A DNA stretch of 64,000 nucleotides from Rugosimonospora sp040255525 (GTDB lineage: Bacteria; Actinomycetota; Actinomycetes; Mycobacteriales; Micromonosporaceae). The position numbers were made by a program, and so were the translations under genes. Below, in pieces: positions 8,618 to 16,572 of this stretch (positions within the stretch are counted from its first letter, which is position 1; every line of letters begins with the position of its first letter). The notes under the pieces are model-generated. The model made no database searches. It was not told where the DNA came from and saw only the letters and a program-made list of their open reading frames with translations. The stretch lies in assembly GCA_040255525.1 (NCBI GenBank), contig JBDZVD010000019.1, positions 1-64,000 on the forward strand. The letters run 5' to 3'.

Positions 8618-9485
8618 CCTGTTCTTCGGGCTGGACCTGCCCGCCTCGCTCTCCGCCGGGTACGACCCGGTCGCCTCGGCCCGTCACGCCGAGGACCTGG
8701 GCTTCGACTTCGTGTCCACTTCGGACCATCCGTGCGGTACCGCGCCCAGCTACGAAACGTGGACGCTGCTGTCCTGGATCGCGGCGCGCACCTCGCGGAT
8801 CCGGGTCGCCACCCGGGTGCTCGGCGTGCCGTACCGGGTGCCGGCCATGGTGGCCAAGATGGCCGAGACGCTGGACCGGCTCTCCGGTGGCAGGCTGATT
8901 CTCGGCCTCGGTGGCGGCTACTCCGACGACGAGTTCCGGGCGTTCGGCTTGGGCGTACCGACGCCGGGGGAGAAGGTGGACGGGCTGTCCGAGGCGATCC
9001 GGATCGCGCACGGGCTGTGGTCGCAGCGGGGCTTCACCCTCGCCGGGCGGCGCTACCAGGTCCACGAGGCGGACATGGAGCCCAAGCCGGAGCGCCGGAT
9101 CCCGATCTGGGTCGGCACGTACGGCAACCGGGCCCTCGCGCTGACCGGTGCTCTCGCGGACGGCTGGATCCCGTCGTTCGGGTTCGCCCCGCCGGAACGG
9201 ATTCCGGCGATGCGCGAACGGATCCTGGTCGCGGCCGCCGAGGCTGGGCGACCGGCCGACGCGGTCACGGGCATCTACAACCTCGGCATCCGGGTGGACG
9301 AGCGCGCCGAGCCGGAACAGTCCACAGTGGTCGGAGGGCCGCAGGAGGTCGCCGAGCGGCTGGCCGGCCTCGTCCGGCTGGGCTTCGCCGGGTTCAATTT
9401 TCAGCCGGTCGGCCCGGACCGGGACAGCCAGGCGCGACGGCTCGCGCAGGAGGTGATCCCGCTGGTACGCGCGGCGGCTGCCTAG
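8610..9485 (+). CDS. LLM-class (F420-type) oxidoreductase
   Basis: 291-residue luciferase-like TIM-barrel oxidoreductase. Features include the N-terminal FFGLDLPASL strand, STSDHPCG, the RLSGGRLILGLGGGY segment (about residues 90-104) and WVGTYGNRALALTGALADG. In actinomycetes this branch normally uses coenzyme F420; the cofactor here is inferred from the family. ATG 8610 is preferred over the TTG just upstream. The 8-bp overlap with the YczE-like gene puts it in the MarR-controlled operon. The substrate cannot be inferred. Confidence 0.88.
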   Translation: MADLFFGLDLPASLSAGYDPVASARHAEDLGFDFVSTSDHPCGTAPSYETWTLLSWIAARTSRIRVATRVLGVPYRVPAMVAKMAETLDRLSGGRLILGLGGGYSDDEFRAFGLGVPTPGEKVDGLSEAIRIAHGLWSQRGFTLAGRRYQVHEADMEPKPERRIPIWVGTYGNRALALTGALADGWIPSFGFAPPERIPAMRERILVAAAEAGRPADAVTGIYNLGIRVDERAEPEQSTVVGGPQEVAERLAGLVRLGFAGFNFQPVGPDRDSQARRLAQEVIPLVRAAAA

Positions 9486-9705
9486 CGGGCGGTGCTCAGG
9501 AAGGTCGCCACCGCGTCCCGGAACCTCACCGGGATCCTCCACCAGGGCGAGTGCCCGGCGCCGGGCGTTGAGCGCGGCGTTGGCGTCGCGGTTGATGCCG
9601 CACCACGGAGTCGCCTCCCGCCCCGCGTGCGCCAGCGTGGTGTCCGGGTCGGCGTAGTCGGCCGTCCATTGCCGTACCGCGAACTCGCGCCACGGTCTGC
9701 GGCAC
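9482..9705 (-). pseudogene. alpha/beta hydrolase C-terminal remnant
   Basis: On the minus strand one frame reads WREFAVRQWTADYADPDTT and EATPWCGINRD, as in the cap region of alpha/beta hydrolases. Another frame, beginning near 9575, reads PGAGHSPWWRIPVRFRDAV and FLSTAR before the stop at 9482, the usual hydrolase C-terminus with its catalytic histidine. Between them about a strand-helix unit and the catalytic acid are missing and the frame changes. The nucleophile half of the gene is absent. A decayed gene is the best reading. Confidence 0.6.
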
Positions 9706-9887
9706 ACCGGCCCCATCGCGGCGGCGGCTTTCCTGGTATCGATTTCATCCGCTTGCGCCCGGCGCGACGGCGGCCGGCCCCTCGTCGCGCAGCCGCCGCG
9801 GCCGGGGACGCCAAGCTGCGGGCCGCCACCTGGTTGAAGCCCCGGTCGGCCGCCTGCAGTTTCGCAGGTGCCGGTGAGGTAGGACAC

Positions 9888-10127
9888 CAACCCGTCGCCT
9901 ACCTGCACAACCTGCACGCCGCCCTGGCCGGCACCGGGGTGTACGCCGGCCTGGTGCAGGTGGCCGGCATGGTCGGCGGCAGCGAGGCGGCCCGGTACGC
10001 GGCGGAGAACTGGGATCCCGCGCAGTTGCCGGTACCGATCGATCCGGACGACCTCGCCGGCGCGCTCCGGGACCTCTACCTCAAGCGGGACCGGTTCGAG
10101 CGGACCGTGGGTACCCCGGAAGGCTGA
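9888..10127 (+). pseudogene. short-chain dehydrogenase C-terminal fragment
   Basis: The last 80 or so codons before the stop at 10125-10127 resemble an SDR C-terminus: YLHNLHAALAGTGVYAGLV, VAGMVGGSEAARYAAENW, then DPDDLAGALRDLYLKRDR. Upstream in the same frame the sequence is Arg/Ala-rich and matches nothing; the Rossmann fold and the YxxxK catalytic region are missing. It faces the hydrolase remnant at 9482-9705, so the whole stretch 9486-10127 looks like a patch of gene decay. Confidence 0.55.
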
Positions 10128-10195
10128 GTGCCGCCGCGGCCGGGGGAGTCTCACCCTCCGGCCGCCACTCCGCAGGACCGGCTACACTGGACGAC

Positions 10196-10216
10196 GTGCT
10201 GCTCTGCGAAGACTGA
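10196..10216 (+). CDS. six-residue leaderless upstream ORF (VLLCED) of the ABC-F gene
   Basis: GTG CTG CTC TGC GAA GAC TGA encodes V/M-L-L-C-E-D. A -10 box TACACT (10183-10188) ends 7 bp before the GTG, so the predicted transcript starts on this codon and the ORF would be read leaderless, as is common in actinobacteria. Its last codon and stop lie in the 5' arm of a long-range stem (10211-10220 with 10263-10272), so a translating or stalled ribosome would change the folding of the leader. Translation is inferred, not shown. Confidence 0.55.
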   Translation: MLLCED

Positions 10217-10272
10217 CCAGCCCCGCACCGACCGAGAGTCTCGGCCGGTGCCTCCGCGTGCCCTGGTCAGTC
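10211..10272 (+). promoter_or_regulatory. structured attenuator-like leader upstream of ABC-F
   Basis: The outer stem pairs gactgaccag (10211-10220) with ctggtcagtc (10263-10272), 10 perfect base pairs. Inside it, gcaccgaccga (10225-10235) pairs with tcggccggtgc (10241-10251) with one mismatch and a 5-base loop. No T-run follows, so a simple intrinsic terminator is unlikely. Overlap with the tiny ORF and the distance to the ABC-F start (28 bases) suggest ribosome-dependent attenuation or sequestration. Genes of the ABC-F family are often controlled by ribosome-stalling leaders. Confidence 0.65.
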
Positions 10273-10300
10273 CGAAAACTCACGAGAGCGAGCCGATCCG

Positions 10301-11905
10301 ATGATCTCAGCCACCGGCCTGGAACTGCGTGCCGGCGCCCGCATCCTACTGTCCGGCACGACCCTGCGCGTGCAGCCCGGCGACCGCATCGGTCTGGTCG
10401 GGCGCAACGGGGCAGGGAAGACCACCACCCTGAAAGTGCTGGCCGGAGAGGGCCTGCCCTTCGCCGGTCAGCTCGACCGGCGCGGCCCGATCGGGTACCT
10501 GCCGCAGGATCCGCGTACCGGCGACCTGGACGTCATCGCCCGGGACCGGGTGCTGTCCGCCCGGGGCCTGGACACCATCCTGGCCGAGATGAAGAAGCTG
10601 GAGGTCCAGCTCGCCGAGGACGCCAGCGAGAAGGCGGTGCGGCGGTACGGCGCGCTGGAGGACCAGTTCGCCGGGCTCGGCGGGTACGCGGCCGAAGCCG
10701 AGGCAGCCCGGATCTGCGCCAACCTCGGCCTGCCGGACCGGGTGCTCACCCAGCCGCTCGGCACCCTGTCCGGCGGTCAGCGCCGGCGGGTCGAGCTGGC
10801 CCGGATCCTGTTCGCCGAGGCGAGCGACGCCGGTGGCGGCACGCTCCTGCTCGACGAGCCGACCAACCACCTCGACGCGGACTCGATCACCTGGCTGCGC
10901 GGGTTCCTCTCCGCGCACAAGGGCGGCCTCATCGTCATCTCGCACGACGTGAACCTGCTCGACGCCGTGGTGAACAAGGTCTGGTACCTGGACGCGAACC
11001 GGTCGGTGGTCGACGTGTACAACGTCGGCTGGAAGACGTACCTGCAGCAGCGGGATACCGACGAGCGCCGCCGGCACCGGGAGCGGGTCAACGCGGAGAA
11101 GAAGGCCGGCGCGCTCATGGCGCAGGCGGACAAGATGCGGGCCAAGGCGACCAAGACGGTGGCCGCGCAGAACATGGCCCGCCGGGCCGCCAAGCTGCTG
11201 GACGGGCTGGAGGAGGAGCGGACCCGCGACAAGGTCGCCAAGGTGCGCTTCCCCACGCCGGCCGCCTGCGGGAAGACGCCGTTGACCGCGCACGGGCTGT
11301 CCAAGTCGTACGGCTCGCTGGAGATCTTCGTCGATGTCGGCCTCGCCGTGGACCGTGGTTCCCGGGTGGCCATCCTGGGGCTCAACGGCGCCGGCAAGAC
11401 GACTCTGCTGCGGATGCTGGGCGGCCTGCTGGAGCCCGACACCGGCGAGGTGGTGCCCGGTCACGGGCTCCGGATCGGATATTACGCCCAGGAACACGAG
11501 ACCCTCGACGTCGACCGGACGATCCTGGAGCACATGCGTTCGGCGGCGCCGGACCAGACCGACACGGACCTGCGCAGGATCCTGGGCGCGTTCCTGTTCT
11601 CCGGGGACGACGTGGACAAGCCGGCCGGGGTGCTCTCCGGCGGAGAGAAGACCCGGCTGGCACTGGCCACCCTGGTCTGTTCGGGCGCGAACGTGCTGCT
11701 GCTCGACGAGCCGACCAACAACCTCGACCCGGTCAGCCGGGAGCAGGTGCTCGACGCCATCGCCCGGTACCCGGGGGCCATCGTGCTGGTGACCCACGAC
11801 CCGGGCGCGGTCCAGGCGCTCAAGCCGGACCGGGCGATCCTGCTGCCCGACGGTGTCGAGGACGCGTGGAGTGACGACCTGCTGGAGCTTGTCGAGCTCG
11901 CTTGA
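10301..11905 (+). CDS. ABC-F family ATPase (ribosome-associated)
   Basis: 534 residues, two ABC domains and no membrane segment, the ABC-F layout of ribosome-binding translation or antibiotic-resistance factors. Domain 1 has Walker A GRNGAGKTT (about residue 34), signature LSGGQRRRVE (about 155) and Walker B LLLDEPTNHLD (about 184). A charged linker with many Arg/Lys (about 245-315) corresponds to the P-site tRNA interaction motif. Domain 2 has GLNGAGKTT (about 359), LSGGEKTRLA (about 444) and LLLDEPTNNLD (about 465). All catalytic motifs are intact. Whether it protects against antibiotics or acts as a housekeeping factor cannot be told; the structured leader favours induced expression. Confidence 0.95.
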   Translation: MISATGLELRAGARILLSGTTLRVQPGDRIGLVGRNGAGKTTTLKVLAGEGLPFAGQLDRRGPIGYLPQDPRTGDLDVIARDRVLSARGLDTILAEMKKLEVQLAEDASEKAVRRYGALEDQFAGLGGYAAEAEAARICANLGLPDRVLTQPLGTLSGGQRRRVELARILFAEASDAGGGTLLLDEPTNHLDADSITWLRGFLSAHKGGLIVISHDVNLLDAVVNKVWYLDANRSVVDVYNVGWKTYLQQRDTDERRRHRERVNAEKKAGALMAQADKMRAKATKTVAAQNMARRAAKLLDGLEEERTRDKVAKVRFPTPAACGKTPLTAHGLSKSYGSLEIFVDVGLAVDRGSRVAILGLNGAGKTTLLRMLGGLLEPDTGEVVPGHGLRIGYYAQEHETLDVDRTILEHMRSAAPDQTDTDLRRILGAFLFSGDDVDKPAGVLSGGEKTRLALATLVCSGANVLLLDEPTNNLDPVSREQVLDAIARYPGAIVLVTHDPGAVQALKPDRAILLPDGVEDAWSDDLLELVELA

Positions 11906-11909
11906 TTGG

Positions 11910-13271
11910 TCACAGGGTCGCCAGGACGGCCTCGATGACGATCGCCGCGCCCGCGCCCACCGCCACCAGCACCGTCGGCGCCGGAATGTCCGCGCCCGCC
12001 TGCCGGTCGGGTGCCACCGCGCCCACCGTCAGCCACGGGAAGAACGCCAGCCAGGCGTGCTCGACACCGCCGCGGGCCAGGCCGGCCAGGATCGAGAAGG
12101 CGACGGCGCACCCCGCGCCGACGAGGAACGGCCAGCCCGGCGTGCTGCGCATCTTGCGCAGGCTGGAGAACAGCACCGGCCCGCACGCCAGCAGCAGCGC
12201 CACCATGCTGATGACGCTCCACCACAGCACGGGACGGTACGGCTCGACCCGGGTCGCGTAGTCGGCCCGGGCCACGGACAGCCCCGACAGCCAGGCGAAG
12301 CCCAACCCGTCGGCGAGCAGTACCGGCAGGAGCGCACCCAACCCGGTGCCGATGTTCAGGAACGGGCGGCGCCGGGCGAAGTACAGGCAGACCACCGACA
12401 GCCCCAGCCACGGCGCGGAGTAGGAGAACAGCGATGCGAGGCCGAGCAGCGCCCCGGACAGCAGTGCCCAGGCGCCGGCCCGCAGTCCGGTGTGGCGCCG
12501 GTCGCTGGCCCGTACCCCGGCGGCGACCATGGCCGCGCCGAGTACGGCGGCGAACACGTCGGTGCTGACCGCGACCCAGATGGCGTACGGGGCGAGGACG
12601 AGCACGACGGCGTACCGGCGGGCTGGGGTCTGCCCGCAGACCCCGCGCACCGCCGACAGGACCAGCGGAATGGTGAGCGAGCCGACCGCGGTGATGAGCA
12701 GGGCCAGGGCCAGATCGTTGTGCAGGCCGGCGCGGCGCAGCCCCCACAGCAGCAGCACCGGCCCCGGCGGGTGTCCCCGGGCGGCCGCCGAGTGGGCCGC
12801 GCTGTCCTGGTTGAAGTGCCGCAGGTAGTGCAGCGGCGCGTCGCGGACGGCGCCGACCTGTGACAGGTAGTTGTCCGGGTCGAGCAGCGGCCGGGTGAGC
12901 CCGGCCTCGCCGTCGACCAGCACGAGGCTCAGCGCCCAGGCCAGGCCGGCCAGGTAGCTGGCGGCCGATACGAGGCCCCACCGGGTCCGTTCGAACCAGC
13001 CGCTGGCCACGAGGGCCAGAATGGTGACCGCGACCGCGGGGGCGAGAAGGGTCGCGGGGGCGACTTGAAATCGATACCGGCCCAGGAAAGGCGCGCTCGC
13101 GGTACCCAGTCTCGCCCCGCGGTGTACCGCCCATGCGGTCAGTGCCAACCCGAACCCGATGAGCGTCAGCCACCAGAGCAGATCCCGCCACTGCCCGGCG
13201 CCGACGGAAACGACGCGCGTCGAATTGACGCGCGCAATTCGCGGGGGTGTTCTCGCTGCTCTGTCCATCAC
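11910..13271 (-). CDS. large polytopic membrane protein, GT-C-like
   Basis: 453 residues with roughly ten to twelve hydrophobic helices. After the second helix block a long external loop contains LLDPDNYLSQVG and HSAAARGHPPGPVLLLWGL, reminiscent of the acidic and proline-rich loops of GT-C glycosyltransferases or mannosyltransferase-like proteins. No catalytic motif can be assigned with confidence, so a glycosyltransferase role is only a guess. It is convergent with the ABC-F gene (4 bp apart) and divergent from the small HTH gene, with a compound palindrome between them. Start ATG 13271 or 13268. Confidence 0.7.
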   Translation of the reverse strand: MMDRAARTPPRIARVNSTRVVSVGAGQWRDLLWWLTLIGFGLALTAWAVHRGARLGTASAPFLGRYRFQVAPATLLAPAVAVTILALVASGWFERTRWGLVSAASYLAGLAWALSLVLVDGEAGLTRPLLDPDNYLSQVGAVRDAPLHYLRHFNQDSAAHSAAARGHPPGPVLLLWGLRRAGLHNDLALALLITAVGSLTIPLVLSAVRGVCGQTPARRYAVVLVLAPYAIWVAVSTDVFAAVLGAAMVAAGVRASDRRHTGLRAGAWALLSGALLGLASLFSYSAPWLGLSVVCLYFARRRPFLNIGTGLGALLPVLLADGLGFAWLSGLSVARADYATRVEPYRPVLWWSVISMVALLLACGPVLFSSLRKMRSTPGWPFLVGAGCAVAFSILAGLARGGVEHAWLAFFPWLTVGAVAPDRQAGADIPAPTVLVAVGAGAAIVIEAVLATL

Positions 13272-13285
13272 CGGCCAACACGGTA

Positions 13286-13315
13286 TCGGGTACCCGACAC
13301 ACTTGTGCGTGTCGG
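13286..13315. promoter_or_regulatory. compound palindrome in a divergent intergenic region
   Basis: tcgggtacccga (13286-13297) is a perfect 12-bp palindrome. Overlapping it, ccgacac (13294-13300) pairs with gtgtcgg (13309-13315). Both lie between the starts of the membrane protein (13271, minus strand) and the small HTH protein (13409, plus strand). This is a good candidate operator, but the binding protein is unknown. Confidence 0.5.
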
Positions 13316-13408
13316 TTGGCGTCGTGATGATATCTAGCGCATGATCGACGGAGGCGGTCTAATAGGTGAGACCGCCAACTCCGCTCAATAGGGACGTGAG
13401 GAATCAAC

Positions 13409-13636
13409 ATGGCAGCCACCGGCACCACCACCAGCGCCGAAAAGGGGCGCCGGATCGTCGGGGCCGAGCGCCAGACGCTCGCCAAGGACCTGGTCAAGCG
13501 CTACACCTCCGGCGAAAGTATTCGGGCGCTCGCATCTTCTACCGGCCGTTCCTACGGTTTCGTCCACCGCGTGCTCACCGAATCGGGTGTGCAGCTGCGC
13601 CAGCGCGGTGGCGCCCGTCGTCGCAAGAAGGCGTGA
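13409..13636 (+). CDS. small helix-turn-helix DNA-binding protein
   Basis: 75 residues. The centre carries a helix-turn-helix (YTSGESIRALASSTGRSYGF, continuing VHRVLTESGV, about residues 32-61), flanked by a basic tail RGGARRRKKA. This short HTH protein is recognisable in many actinomycetes, but I know of no assigned function. ATG 13409 lies 4 bases after a purine-rich gaggaatcaac. It sits just upstream of the enoyl-CoA hydratase and near the ABC-F gene. Confidence 0.85.
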   Translation: MAATGTTTSAEKGRRIVGAERQTLAKDLVKRYTSGESIRALASSTGRSYGFVHRVLTESGVQLRQRGGARRRKKA

Positions 13637-13676
13637 CCCGCCCACCAGCACGTTTTCCGCTGCGCCGGACCGAGCC

Positions 13677-14435
13677 GTGACAACCCCCGCGGCGGCCGGC
13701 GTGCGCTTCGACCGCGAAGGGCCGGTTGCGACCATCACGTTGTGCCGGCCCGAGGTCCTCAATGCCCAGACCCCGCAGATGTGGACGGCGCTGCGCGAAT
13801 TCAGTCGCGAGTTGCCGGGCGATGTGCGGGTCGTCGTGCTGCGCGGCGAAGGCCGCGCCTTCTCCTCCGGCCTCGATCTGTCGGCTGCCAAACGCACATT
13901 TGCTGAAATGACTTCGTATTCCGAAGGCGAGGCGGCCAATCGGATCGCCGTCTTCCAGGAGGCGTTCTCCTGGCTGCGGCGCCCGGATCTGCTCAGCATT
14001 GCGGCCGTACACGGACACGCGATCGGCGCCGGCTTCCAGTTGGCGCTCGCGTGCGATCTGCGCGTGGTCACCGACGACGCGAAGTTCACCATGGCCGAGG
14101 TGAGCCTCGGGCTGGTTCCCGACCTCACCGGTACCAAGCGGTTGGTCGAACTGGTCGGGTACGGGCGGGCGCTGGAGATCTGCGTGACCGGCCGGCGCAT
14201 CGACGCGGCCGAGGCGCACCGGATCGGTCTGGCCAATCTGGTGGTGCCGGTGGACGAACTGGACCGGGCGGTCGACGATCTGGCCGCCGCCGTGCTGTCG
14301 GCCAACCGGGACGCGGTCGTGGAGATCAAGGCGCTGTTGCTGGGTGCCGCGCAGCGCGACTACCCGGCTCAGGAGACGGCCGAACGGGAGGCTCAGGTCC
14401 GCCGGATCCGCGACCTGTCCGGCCTCGGCGAGTAG
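13677..14435 (+). CDS. enoyl-CoA hydratase/isomerase family protein
   Basis: 252-residue crotonase-fold protein. The oxyanion-hole segments are present: GRAFSSGLDLS (about residues 59-69) and HGHAIGAGFQLALACDL (about 110-126). The glutamate of AEVSLGLVPD sits where hydratases have a catalytic acid. It could be a hydratase or an isomerase in fatty acid or branched-chain catabolism; the substrate is not readable. GTG 13677 was chosen because earlier in-frame starts lie inside the HTH gene and add residues unlike the family. Confidence 0.87.
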   Translation: MTTPAAAGVRFDREGPVATITLCRPEVLNAQTPQMWTALREFSRELPGDVRVVVLRGEGRAFSSGLDLSAAKRTFAEMTSYSEGEAANRIAVFQEAFSWLRRPDLLSIAAVHGHAIGAGFQLALACDLRVVTDDAKFTMAEVSLGLVPDLTGTKRLVELVGYGRALEICVTGRRIDAAEAHRIGLANLVVPVDELDRAVDDLAAAVLSANRDAVVEIKALLLGAAQRDYPAQETAEREAQVRRIRDLSGLGE

Positions 14436-14586
14436 CGGCTCGGGCCGCCGTCCGCGGCTCGGGTACCGTGGTGAGACGAGCACCGGGCCGGTCGCGACCG
14501 GCATCGGTAAGGACCGTTCGGGAACAGACTCCTGTCCGCCGAAGTTTGTCAGAGGGGCAGCGCAGACTGGCGGCGGGAGGTGACGC

Positions 14587-16554
14587 GTGAGCAGCCCGGT
14601 GAACGGATGGAGCATGTTGCGCTCGATCCGTCGTGAAGAGGAACTGAAGAACCGCAAGATCGGCCGGGGTACCGCCCGCCGGGTGATGGCGTTCGCGAGA
14701 CCGTACCGGCGAGACATCCTCATCTTTCTCGTCGCGGTGGTCCTCGACGCCGTGATCGGCGTGGCCACCCCGGTGCTGGCTGGGAACGTGGTCAACACGA
14801 TCACCCGGGGTGGGTCGGAGGCGGCCGGGCAGATCGTCCGCATCGCCGGGTTCATCGCCTGCCTGGCGCTCGTCGACGCGCTGCTCTCGCTCGTCAACCG
14901 CTGGTATTCCGCGCGCATCGGCGAGGGGATCATCCTCACCCTGCGCACCCGGGTCTTCAATCACGTGCAGCGGATGCCGCTGCAGTTCTTCACCCGGACC
15001 CAGACGGGCGCCCTGGTCAGCCGGCTCAACAACGATGTGATGGGCGCTCAGCAGGCGTTCACCTCGACGCTGTCCGGAGTGGTCAGCAACGTCATCCAGT
15101 TGGTGCTGACCGCCGCCGTCATGTTCTCGCTGTCCTGGCAGGTGACGCTGCTGTCGCTGGTACTGCTGCCGATCTTCATCCTGCCGGCCCGGCGCATCGG
15201 CCGGCGGCTGGCCGAGATCACCCGCGAGTCCTACCAGCTCGACGCGCAGATGAACGCGACTCTGACCGAGCGGTTCGGAGTGGCCGGGGCGCTGCTGGTG
15301 AAGCTGTTCGGCCAGCCCGGGACCGAGGCGCGCCGGTTCGCCGACCGGGCCCGGCGGGTCCGCGACATCGGGATCCAGCAGGCCATGTACGGCCGGGTCT
15401 TCTTCGTCGCGATGGTGCTGGTCGCCTCGTTCGCTCAGGCGCTGACGTACGGGCTGGGCGGCTGGCTCGCGGTCAGCGGCCGGATCTCCGCCGGTACCGT
15501 GGTGACGCTCGCGCTGCTGCTGACCCGCCTGTACGGGCCGCTCACCTCCCTGTCCAACGTGCGCATCGACGTGATGAGCGCACTGGTCTCCTTCGAACGG
15601 GTCTTCGAGATTCTGGACCTGGCACCGGCGATCGACGAGCGGCCGGGCGCCCGGGACGTGCCGGCGGGTTCGGGCAGGGTCGAGTTCCGGGACGTGTACT
15701 TCCGGTATCCGAGCGCCGACGAGGTCTCCCTCGCCTCGCTGGAAGACGTCGCGGCGCTCGACCGCACGGTGAACAAGCCGGTGCTGCGGGGCGTGTCGTT
15801 CACCGTCGAGCCCGGGCAGATGGTGGCGCTGGTCGGGCCCTCGGGTGCCGGCAAGTCCACGACCGCGATGCTGGTTCCGCGGGTGTATGACGTGACCGAC
15901 GGCGCCGTCCTCGTCGGCGGCATCGACGTCCGCGACGCGACCCTGCGCTCGCTGTCCGACACGATCGGCGTGGTGACCCAGGACGCGCACCTGTTCCACG
16001 AGACCATCGCGGAGAACCTGCGCTACGCCAAGCCGGACGCCACCGACGAACAGTTGTGGGCGGCACTGTCCGGAGCGCAGATCGCCGACCTCGTGCGGGC
16101 GCTGCCCGATCAACTGTCTACTGTGGTTGGTGAACGCGGCTACCGGTTCTCCGGCGGGGAGAAGCAACGCATCGCGATCGCCCGGCTGCTGCTCAAGGCG
16201 CCGAGCATCGTCATCCTCGACGAGGCGACCGCGCACCTGGACTCCGAGTCCGAGGCGGCCGTGCAGCGCGCGCTGTCGGTGGCGCTGACCGGCCGCACCG
16301 CGCTGGTGATCGCGCACCGGCTGTCGACCGTACGCGACGCCGACCAGATCCTCGTCGTCGACGCGGGGCGGGTGGTCGAACGCGGCACGCACGACCAGTT
16401 GGTCGCGGCGGACGGGCTGTACGCCGAGCTGTACCGCACCCAGTTCGCCGCCGCCGACTCGCCGACCCCGTTCGTCACCGCCGATCCGGAGCCCGTCGTC
16501 CTCATCGAACACGAGGATCTGCGTACCGACGGAGCCGCCGAGCTGACCAGCTGA
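14587..16554 (+). CDS. ABC exporter half-transporter (fused permease and ATPase)
   Basis: 655 residues: a six-helix exporter membrane domain (about residues 35-330) fused to an ATPase domain, the half-transporter layout of multidrug/lipid exporters, which work as dimers in the membrane. Walker A GPSGAGKST (about 417), Q-loop VVTQDAHLF, signature FSGGEKQRIAIARLL (about 520), Walker B IVILDEATAHLDSESE and the switch histidine in VIAHRLST are intact. GTG 14587 has ggaggtg 7 bases upstream. The ATPase domain contains an insertion of about 15 residues (DEVSLASLEDVAAL) ahead of Walker A. The substrate is unknown. Confidence 0.93.
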   Translation: MSSPVNGWSMLRSIRREEELKNRKIGRGTARRVMAFARPYRRDILIFLVAVVLDAVIGVATPVLAGNVVNTITRGGSEAAGQIVRIAGFIACLALVDALLSLVNRWYSARIGEGIILTLRTRVFNHVQRMPLQFFTRTQTGALVSRLNNDVMGAQQAFTSTLSGVVSNVIQLVLTAAVMFSLSWQVTLLSLVLLPIFILPARRIGRRLAEITRESYQLDAQMNATLTERFGVAGALLVKLFGQPGTEARRFADRARRVRDIGIQQAMYGRVFFVAMVLVASFAQALTYGLGGWLAVSGRISAGTVVTLALLLTRLYGPLTSLSNVRIDVMSALVSFERVFEILDLAPAIDERPGARDVPAGSGRVEFRDVYFRYPSADEVSLASLEDVAALDRTVNKPVLRGVSFTVEPGQMVALVGPSGAGKSTTAMLVPRVYDVTDGAVLVGGIDVRDATLRSLSDTIGVVTQDAHLFHETIAENLRYAKPDATDEQLWAALSGAQIADLVRALPDQLSTVVGERGYRFSGGEKQRIAIARLLLKAPSIVILDEATAHLDSESEAAVQRALSVALTGRTALVIAHRLSTVRDADQILVVDAGRVVERGTHDQLVAADGLYAELYRTQFAAADSPTPFVTADPEPVVLIEHEDLRTDGAAELTS

Positions 16555-16572
16555 GCCCGCGATGCCCGCCGC

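Noticed and set aside
8568..10154. 528-codon minus-strand frame over the LLM gene.
   Set aside because: Antisense shadow for most of its length; only the part around 9570-9705 carries a recognisable hydrolase fragment, listed as a pseudogene.
11482..13497. 671-codon open frame on the minus strand across the ABC-F end and the membrane protein gene.
   Set aside because: GC-rich shadow frame, Arg/Pro/Ala-rich and without domains; the ABC-F gene on the plus strand and the membrane protein in another frame account for the DNA.
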